The notes under the pieces were generated by a model. It saw only the letters and a program-made list of their open reading frames with translations, did no database searches and was not told the origin of the DNA. DNA of 64,000 nt, from positions 1 through 64,000 of the forward strand of contig NZ_JANCTD010000007.1 of NCBI RefSeq assembly GCF_024297185.1, read 5' to 3'. A program made the translations under genes and the position numbers. This document shows, piece by piece, positions 58,695 to 64,000 of the stretch. The first letter of the stretch is position 1. Every line of letters starts with the position of its first letter. Origin of the DNA: Lewinella sp. JB7. GTDB taxonomy: Bacteria; Bacteroidota; Bacteroidia; Chitinophagales; Saprospiraceae.

Positions 58695-59701
58695 AGCCGC
58701 TACGGATCGGGATCATCGGCCTTGGCTGGGTGGCGCGCGACTACATGTCGCCGGCCATCGCGGAGGCGGGCGACCGGGTGCGACTGACCGCGGTTGTCAG
58801 TCTGGACGACGAGGGTTTTGTCGGCCTGGACCCCGACGTGCAGCGGTTTCACCGACTGGATGACTTGTCCGCTGAGCTGGTCGACGCCGTGTACATCGCT
58901 ACCCCCAACCATCTACACCGCCCCCAGGCCATCGCCTGCCTCGACCGGGGTATTCACGTTCTGTGCGAAAAGCCCCTTGCCCTTTCTTACGCGGAGGCAT
59001 GCGAGATGCGGGATGCCGCCCTGCGGAACGGCCGCTTACTGGTCACCGCCTTCGACCAACGCCACCATCCGGCTCACCGGGCCATGCGGGAGCGCATCCG
59101 GGCGGGCGCCATCGGTACCCCCACCCAGGCCCGGATCGACTACGCCTGCTGGTTGCCCGCCGGCTGGAGCGCCGACAACTGGCGGATCGACCGTACGCGG
59201 GCCGGCGGCGGTGCCGTAATCGATCTGGCTCCCCACGGCCTCGACCTGCTCGAATGGCTACTGGAAGACGAGGTCCGGGACGTGCACTGCTTCCTGCAGC
59301 GTGCCGTGCACGACTATCCGGTTGACGACGGCGGCGTCCTGAGCGTGCGTTTCCGGGGCGGTACCCTGGCCGCACTCACGGTGGGTTACAACCGACCGGA
59401 AACCCTTCCCCGCCGCCGCCTGGAAGTGACGGGAACCGCCGGCACCCTGCTGGCCGAAAATACGATGGGTCAGGACGCCGGGGGGCGTCTCCGATTCATC
59501 GATGCCACCGACGGACGCGTGGATACGATCTCCTTTTCCCCTACCGAGGGGCCCTTTCGTCATCAGTTACTGGACTTTGTCGACCGCATCCACTCGGCTC
59601 CCGGCGACTGCCGTGACCTGGACGTTGCCCTCCGTCACGTAGAGCTACTCGAACGGGCGCTGACCCGTGCCACCGACCCAACTCATTCCCTATGGCCCTG
59701 A
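58688..59701 (+). CDS. Gfo/Idh/MocA oxidoreductase (cytosolic, inositol/sugar dehydrogenase-like)
   Basis: 337 aa from the ATG at 58688. Rossmann loop RIGIIGLGWVARDYM, YIATPNHLHRPQAI, the catalytic Lys in VLCEKPLALSYAE, and GGGAVIDLAPHGLDLLEWLL are the family signatures. Several members are inositol dehydrogenases or keto-aminosugar enzymes, so oxidation or epimerisation of the cyclitol or hexose of the product is plausible. Unlike the paralogue at 51833, it has no Tat signal and is cytosolic. It overlaps both neighbours. Confidence 0.9.
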   Translation: MVKPLRIGIIGLGWVARDYMSPAIAEAGDRVRLTAVVSLDDEGFVGLDPDVQRFHRLDDLSAELVDAVYIATPNHLHRPQAIACLDRGIHVLCEKPLALSYAEACEMRDAALRNGRLLVTAFDQRHHPAHRAMRERIRAGAIGTPTQARIDYACWLPAGWSADNWRIDRTRAGGGAVIDLAPHGLDLLEWLLEDEVRDVHCFLQRAVHDYPVDDGGVLSVRFRGGTLAALTVGYNRPETLPRRRLEVTGTAGTLLAENTMGQDAGGRLRFIDATDGRVDTISFSPTEGPFRHQLLDFVDRIHSAPGDCRDLDVALRHVELLERALTRATDPTHSLWP

Positions 59702-60540
59702 CTCACTACGCCTGCACCCACTGCGGGGGTTGGATCCTCTGGTTCGACACCCGCGAGCCCGTCGTCTGCCCCAACTGCATGGACGTGCGCAACGCCCTGC
59801 CGCAGGAGGATTTTACGTATTTGCACATCGACGACGCCCACGGCCGGTACCGCACCCGGTGGCGGGAGGTGCTGCCCGGACTGTGGGAATACTGGACCGA
59901 GCCGCAGCTCGGTTTGGGCAGTCACGGCTGGCTCATCGTGCGGCAGGCCGGGAATGTCGCCTTCGAAGCCGCCCCCTATTACGATGCGGCCAGTCGGCGG
60001 CATATTGAGTCTTTGGGAGGCATCCGGGTTCTGGCGGCCAGCCACCCCCACGGCTACGGTGCCCTCTGGCAGTTGCAGGAGCACCACCGGCCGGAAGACC
60101 TGATTATTCACCGCGACGACCTCATTCACACGAAGGCCTTCCGGGTAAACCGCCCGATCGATGACCGTTACGTACTCGACGCCGACCGGCAGTTTCAGCG
60201 GCTGGGCGGCCACTACGAGGGGCAGACGGCGCTGTACGACGCGGCCTACCGGATCCTGTTCCTCGGCGATGCCGTGAAGATCGACTTCGCCGCCGATGGG
60301 GCGACCCCCGTCGCGCTCAGTTGCCACAAGGGCTATCACTACAGCATTCCCCTGACCCGCGACGAGCTCCTGCACTACCGGGAAGTATTCGGTCGCTTCG
60401 ACTTCGACCACGTATGCACCCCCTTCGAATTCGGGCGGGGCGTGGGCCGGCGGGAGGCGATCGCGTTGGTCGACCATCTCCTCGCTACCGAGATCCACAC
60501 GAAGGCCGTGCCCCTCACTACCCTCCTTGCCTATGAGTGA
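59692..60540 (+). CDS. MBL-fold-like protein with N-terminal zinc ribbon
   Basis: 282 aa. Residues 8-29 form a zinc ribbon (CTHCGG ... CPNCMD: C8, C11, C26, C29). The rest follows the metallo-beta-lactamase fold: GSHGWLIVRQAGNVAFEA, then ASHPHGYGALWQLQEH at the place of the HxHxDH motif (HxH kept, DH replaced), and ILFLGDAVKI with the bridging Asp. A subfamily with SHPHxY at this site is known but uncharacterised. It may bind one metal and act as hydrolase or sulfur/persulfide-handling protein. It overlaps the gene on each side (10 and 8 bp). Confidence 0.75.
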   Translation: MALTHYACTHCGGWILWFDTREPVVCPNCMDVRNALPQEDFTYLHIDDAHGRYRTRWREVLPGLWEYWTEPQLGLGSHGWLIVRQAGNVAFEAAPYYDAASRRHIESLGGIRVLAASHPHGYGALWQLQEHHRPEDLIIHRDDLIHTKAFRVNRPIDDRYVLDADRQFQRLGGHYEGQTALYDAAYRILFLGDAVKIDFAADGATPVALSCHKGYHYSIPLTRDELLHYREVFGRFDFDHVCTPFEFGRGVGRREAIALVDHLLATEIHTKAVPLTTLLAYE

Positions 60541-61999
60541 CTACGACTACGCGACCCCTACGGAAGCCTACCGCCGGAGCCTGCCTCCCGGTCACCTGGA
60601 GGAATTCCGCATCGACTACGTCGACTATCTGGGTATACCTATCGTGAACGTCGACCTGCATGCCGACGACGGCATTCACGCCAACGGCATCGGCTACGGG
60701 CGTACTGAGGCTGCCGCCCGCCTCGGCAGCTACGGGGAACTCTGTGAAGAGCGTCACACCCTGGCCGGATTTACCCGGTTGCCCCAGGAGGAGGGCAGCT
60801 ACCGCGATCTGGTGAAGAAGTACGGGGCGGGGCGCGTGGTCGACCCCCTAACCCTCGTACTGGAGGCCGGTAGTCCCTACACCGCCGACTATCCGCTGCG
60901 GTGGGTACCCGTAGATCGCCTGGCGGATGGCGAGAGCTGCTGGATACCGGCTGAATTCGTCGCCTGCACCAATGGTCAGGTGGATTACCCTCACCGACTC
61001 ATCACCGCCATCCGCAACGGCAGCGGGGCCGGGGATACCGAAACCCGGGCCCTGCTCCACGGCACCCTTGAGCTGCTGCAACGAGACGGCAACGCGGACT
61101 GCTTCCGGGCCCTCGACCGGGGGCTGGTCATCGACCCGGCTACCCTACCGGAGGAATGCCGTACTCTGATGGATAAGTTAGCCGGGCGGGGACTGCACAT
61201 TACCTGCAAACTGGCGCGCGTAACCTGCGGCTGCGTAAGCGTCTACGCGGTAGGCGACGACCGGACCGACGATGACTTTTCGCTGGGGGTCACCGCCACG
61301 GGCGAGGGGGCGGACACCGATTACCGGGTCGCGCTGGTGAAGGCCATTACGGAGTGCGCCAGCAGCCATACCCGCAAGCGCTTCAACAACGTACCCTGGG
61401 AACAAAAGGCGGGTCCGCTACCGGAAGGCTACCGCCAGCGCCGTCTGGACGAAATCGACCTCGCCACCGAGGAACCCCGCGCCCTGCGCGCCATGGTCGA
61501 CTGGCTCACCGGAAGCCGGGAGGCCCTCCGCGAAACCCTCGCCGGTACCGTTTTTTTGGAGAGGGAGCTGGTCGACTGCCGGGATCTACCCGCTCGATCG
61601 TTTGCTACCCTGGAGGAGCAGTGGGCGTACGTCTTGTCCCAGTTGCATGCGGAGGGACTTACGCCCTACGTATTTCGTGCGCCGGTTCCCGGCGGCCACT
61701 GCCACGTCGTGAAGGTCATTATTCCCGGCATCGAGCAGGAACTGGGCAGCTACCACCGGATCGGGGAGCGGGGAGTACGTCGTCTGCTTGAGCGCGGGGA
61801 GCCCCAATTAATTGCCCGCCAGCCGGGGCCGGGTCGCTCCCGTATCCTGCTTTCCGCCGCCGCCGAGGAACGCCTCAGCGGGCCCGTCTGGTTGGAGGCC
61901 GGGCGCCTCGATAAACTGGTCGAGCCGGTCTACGCCCTCTACCGGGAGCCCAGTGCTTTTGCCGCCCGCCAGGCTATCGACACCGACTTTCTTACCTAA
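60533..61999 (+). CDS. YcaO-like ATP-dependent enzyme
   Basis: 488 aa from the ATG at 60533. YcaO signatures are GIGYGRTEAAARLGSYGELCEERH (Glu69, Glu72), TNGQ...AIRNGSGAGDTETRALLHGTLELLQRDGNADC (Glu180, then Gln183 where most have Glu) and YRVALVKAITECASSHTRKRF (Glu274). YcaO enzymes activate an amide with ATP for cyclodehydration or thioamide formation. Here the second Mg/ATP glutamate of the ELxERD motif is Gln, and no C-terminal PxPxP, E1/ocin-ThiF partner, TfuA or precursor peptide is seen. A non-peptide substrate in the operon's pathway is therefore likely. Confidence 0.8.
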   Translation: MSDYDYATPTEAYRRSLPPGHLEEFRIDYVDYLGIPIVNVDLHADDGIHANGIGYGRTEAAARLGSYGELCEERHTLAGFTRLPQEEGSYRDLVKKYGAGRVVDPLTLVLEAGSPYTADYPLRWVPVDRLADGESCWIPAEFVACTNGQVDYPHRLITAIRNGSGAGDTETRALLHGTLELLQRDGNADCFRALDRGLVIDPATLPEECRTLMDKLAGRGLHITCKLARVTCGCVSVYAVGDDRTDDDFSLGVTATGEGADTDYRVALVKAITECASSHTRKRFNNVPWEQKAGPLPEGYRQRRLDEIDLATEEPRALRAMVDWLTGSREALRETLAGTVFLERELVDCRDLPARSFATLEEQWAYVLSQLHAEGLTPYVFRAPVPGGHCHVVKVIIPGIEQELGSYHRIGERGVRRLLERGEPQLIARQPGPGRSRILLSAAAEERLSGPVWLEAGRLDKLVEPVYALYREPSAFAARQAIDTDFLT

Positions 62000-62014
62000 A
62001 GCCCACCCTGAACC

Positions 62015-63310
62015 ATGCGCATTTGCTTCATTTCCCGCCGCTACTTTCCGGCCGTGTCCGGTATGAGCGTGTACGCCCGTAACCTGACCAAAGCGCTGGC
62101 GGACCTCGACCACGAAGTCGTGATGATCAGCCAGTACCGGGAAGATCCGACGGGAGTCGAGGTTTACGGCGGCGGCCCGCCTCCCGACGAGCCCTGGATG
62201 GAGGTACACGGCCTGCGCAGCGTGGGGGAAGAACTGGGCGCCGAATCTCCGCCCGCCGACTTCGAAGCGGACCTGCGGGCCATGGTGGCACTGGCGGTGG
62301 AACTGCACGAACAACGTCCCTTCGACGTCGTCCACGCCCAGTACGCCTACCCCACCGGCCTGGCCGCGCTGGAGGTGAGCCGTCAGCTGGGTATCCCGAA
62401 CGTCGTCAGCATCCAGGGTGGCGACGGCCACTGGGTAGGGGCCTGCTGTAAGACCCACCAGCGCGCCATGGACGCCGTGCTGAACCATAGCCTCGCCCTG
62501 GTCATCGGGTGCGACAGCTTCCGTGACGAGGTCGTCGAAAATCACGGTACGGACCCCGGCCGCTTTACGATCGTACCGGGGGCTACGAACGTCGATCAAT
62601 TCACTCCCCGTCAACTGGAACACCCGAACCTGATCGATCGCGTGGTCCGGCTCGGGGAGTTGCGGCAGCCGGCCCGCCTGCTCTACCACGGCCGGGTAGA
62701 TCAACGGAAGGGAAGCCTGGACTTTATCCACTGCGGAGCGCGGCTCGTCGAGGACGGTTACGATATTCACCTGATCGTCAGCGGCATCGGTCCGGACCTT
62801 GAGGAAACCCGCAATTTGGCGCTCAAACTGGGACTGGGCAGCCGTTGTCAGTTTCTCGGGGAAGCCGACTACGCCGATGCACCCGCCCGCTACCACGCGG
62901 GAGATATCTTCCTGAGCCCGACCTACGCCGAAGGATTTTCGAATACGATCCTGGAAGCCATGGCGAGCGGTCTGCCCATCGTAAGCACCCGTACGGTCGG
63001 CGTGATCGACTGCCTGCGCGACGGCGAGAACGCCCTCCTCGTGGAACCGGGCGGCCTCGATGCCCTGACCACCGCTACCCGCCGCCTCCTCGACGACGAA
63101 GCGCTACGCCTGGATCTGACCCGCACCGCTTACGCGGAAGTCCGGGAAAAATACTCCTGGCCGGTGGTCGCCGAGCAGATCGCCTCCATCTACCATGACC
63201 TGCAAAAACGCCCCGTCGACAACGACTGGACGGACATCATCACCGCCGCGGCCCGGGTAGAAGATGCCGACGCCACGTGCCGCTTCCGGACCCAGCCCCA
63301 CTTGCTGTGA
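62015..63310 (+). CDS. GT4 family glycosyltransferase
   Basis: 431 aa. A GT-B fold with CFISRRYFPAVSGMSVYARNL near the start, VVHAQYAYPTGLAAL, VPGATNVDQFTP, LLYHGRVDQRKG (Arg227, Lys232 binding the UDP diphosphate) and the EGFSNTILEAMASGLPIVST motif (Glu306, Glu314). This subgroup includes MshA and BshA, which place GlcNAc on inositol-1-phosphate or malate. With an inositol synthase at the operon start and a PIG-L deacetylase following by GTGA overlap, it is the natural candidate for making a sugar-inositol. Acceptor and donor are inferred. Confidence 0.9.
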   Translation: MRICFISRRYFPAVSGMSVYARNLTKALADLDHEVVMISQYREDPTGVEVYGGGPPPDEPWMEVHGLRSVGEELGAESPPADFEADLRAMVALAVELHEQRPFDVVHAQYAYPTGLAALEVSRQLGIPNVVSIQGGDGHWVGACCKTHQRAMDAVLNHSLALVIGCDSFRDEVVENHGTDPGRFTIVPGATNVDQFTPRQLEHPNLIDRVVRLGELRQPARLLYHGRVDQRKGSLDFIHCGARLVEDGYDIHLIVSGIGPDLEETRNLALKLGLGSRCQFLGEADYADAPARYHAGDIFLSPTYAEGFSNTILEAMASGLPIVSTRTVGVIDCLRDGENALLVEPGGLDALTTATRRLLDDEALRLDLTRTAYAEVREKYSWPVVAEQIASIYHDLQKRPVDNDWTDIITAAARVEDADATCRFRTQPHLL

Positions 63311-64000
63311 TCCTCGCGATCAGCCCCCACCTCGACGACGTAGCCTTCTCCTGCGGCGGCTACCTGTACGATCGTGCCCGGGCGGGGACACGGGTACGGT
63401 GCCTGACCGTATTCACCGCCAGCGTGCCCGAGCCCACCGGTTTTGCCCTCGCCTGTCAGCTCGATAAGGGACTGGACCCCGGCGTAGACTACCTACAGCT
63501 TCGTAGGGCGGAAGACCGGAATGCCTGCCGCCGCCTCCGGGTCGAACCCCTCCACTGGGACTTCCCCGAAGCGCCGCACCGGGGATACTCCTCCGCACCC
63601 GCATTGTTTGCGGGAATCCTTCCGGACGACCGACTGGACACCACCGCCCTGGATCGCCGACTACGCGCCCTCCTGCGACAACATCAGCCCACCGAAGTCC
63701 TCTATCCCTTCGGGGCGGGCAATCATGCGGATCACCTCCAGGTCATAGGGGCCGTGGGGCGTATTCGCCCCGAATTTCCGGATATCCGTTACCGGCAGTA
63801 CTACGATATGCCCTACGCCCGAAAGTTCCGGGATCGCTATCCCGAACTAGATACCACCGTCCCCGCCCGCTGCTTGTCCGGGCAGACATTCACCGCTAAG
63901 CTCGCGGCCTGTCGTGCCTACACCACCCAATTGGCCTTTCAGTTCGGCAGCGCCGATAACGTCGCGACGGTACTGGGCGACCGTGAATACCTGTATTGTC
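63307..64000 (+). CDS. PIG-L family N-acetylglycosaminyl deacetylase (partial)
   Basis: GTG start overlapping the preceding TGA; 231 residues are visible and the frame runs off the window. The metal motif is ISPHLDDVAFSCGG (H8, D10, D11; the usual AHPDDE form), and NHADH near residue 140 gives the second metal His. PIG-L enzymes such as MshB and BshB remove the acetyl from GlcNAc-inositol or GlcNAc-malate with Zn. Coupling to the GT4 gene strongly suggests consecutive steps. The Pro and Glu of AHPDDE are replaced by Leu and Val, a mild divergence. Confidence 0.85.
   Translation, partial: MILAISPHLDDVAFSCGGYLYDRARAGTRVRCLTVFTASVPEPTGFALACQLDKGLDPGVDYLQLRRAEDRNACRRLRVEPLHWDFPEAPHRGYSSAPALFAGILPDDRLDTTALDRRLRALLRQHQPTEVLYPFGAGNHADHLQVIGAVGRIRPEFPDIRYRQYYDMPYARKFRDRYPELDTTVPARCLSGQTFTAKLAACRAYTTQLAFQFGSADNVATVLGDREYLYC

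Overview
The window looks like chromosomal DNA of a GC-rich member of the Bacteroidota, most likely the Saprospiria/Lewinellaceae side of the phylum. The signs are two proteins with type IX secretion (T9SS) C-terminal sorting domains, TAnnTTTG promoter elements, and several families typical of the phylum (DUF4252, DUF2141, DUF5916, paired ECF sigma/anti-sigma modules, a SPOR protein and a four-helix-bundle S23-like protein). The taxonomic placement is inference from family content.

Layout. 1-360: tail of an IS110-like transposase followed by a dispersed ~106-bp repeat. 387-8925: housekeeping genes (flippase, saccharopine dehydrogenase-like enzyme, zinc-ribbon coiled coil, NIF3-like, heptose adenylyltransferase RfaE2, SerA, CvpA, HolA). 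8926-9815: a gene-free stretch rich in hairpins. 9816-13086: class III aminotransferase and an ECF sigma/anti-sigma/2x DUF4252 module. 13221-13976: tandem array of the same ~106-bp repeat. 13985-22725: radical SAM/SPASM protein, DUF5916 outer-membrane protein, and a second ECF module with a pair of DUF4097-like secreted proteins, then small and large membrane proteins. 22815-27404: YjbQ, PnuC, a PfkB kinase, tRNA-Asn, and two mevalonate-route genes (class II HMG-CoA reductase, type 2 IPP isomerase). 27450-41760: an orphan terminator, SPOR protein, rhodanese, T9SS protein, an unusual two-module Ddl fused to a membrane anchor and PASTA domains, DegP-type protease, ClpB, and a 667-aa unknown membrane protein. 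41872-50000: accessory region with a Cys-rich copper-binding-like protein, GH10 xylanase lipoprotein, FG-GAP/T9SS protein, YHYH protein, several lipoproteins, a broken copy of the xylanase 5' end, and a third copy of the repeat. 50105-55194: DUF1080 hydrolase, TolB-like protein, Tat-exported oxidoreductase, Na+/H+ antiporter, DsrE-like protein.

55415-64000 (running off the end) is the most striking region: a tight operon of eight genes on the + strand, nearly all overlapping by a few bases: inositol-3-phosphate synthase, HD-like protein, SAM methyltransferase, Gfo/Idh/MocA oxidoreductase, zinc-ribbon MBL-fold protein, a divergent YcaO, a GT4 glycosyltransferase and a PIG-L deacetylase. Inositol-phosphate synthase + GT4 + PIG-L is the logic of mycothiol-type pseudodisaccharides (GlcN-inositol). 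Adding YcaO, a methyltransferase and an oxidoreductase, with no precursor peptide and no YcaO partner visible, suggests an undescribed small-molecule pathway, possibly an inositol-containing thiol, thioamide or azoline metabolite. The enzyme families are seen in the sequence. The product is inference.

Regulation: three genes (cvpA, the class III aminotransferase, the radical SAM gene) have TAnnTTTG placed exactly 4 nt before the ATG, which predicts leaderless mRNAs.
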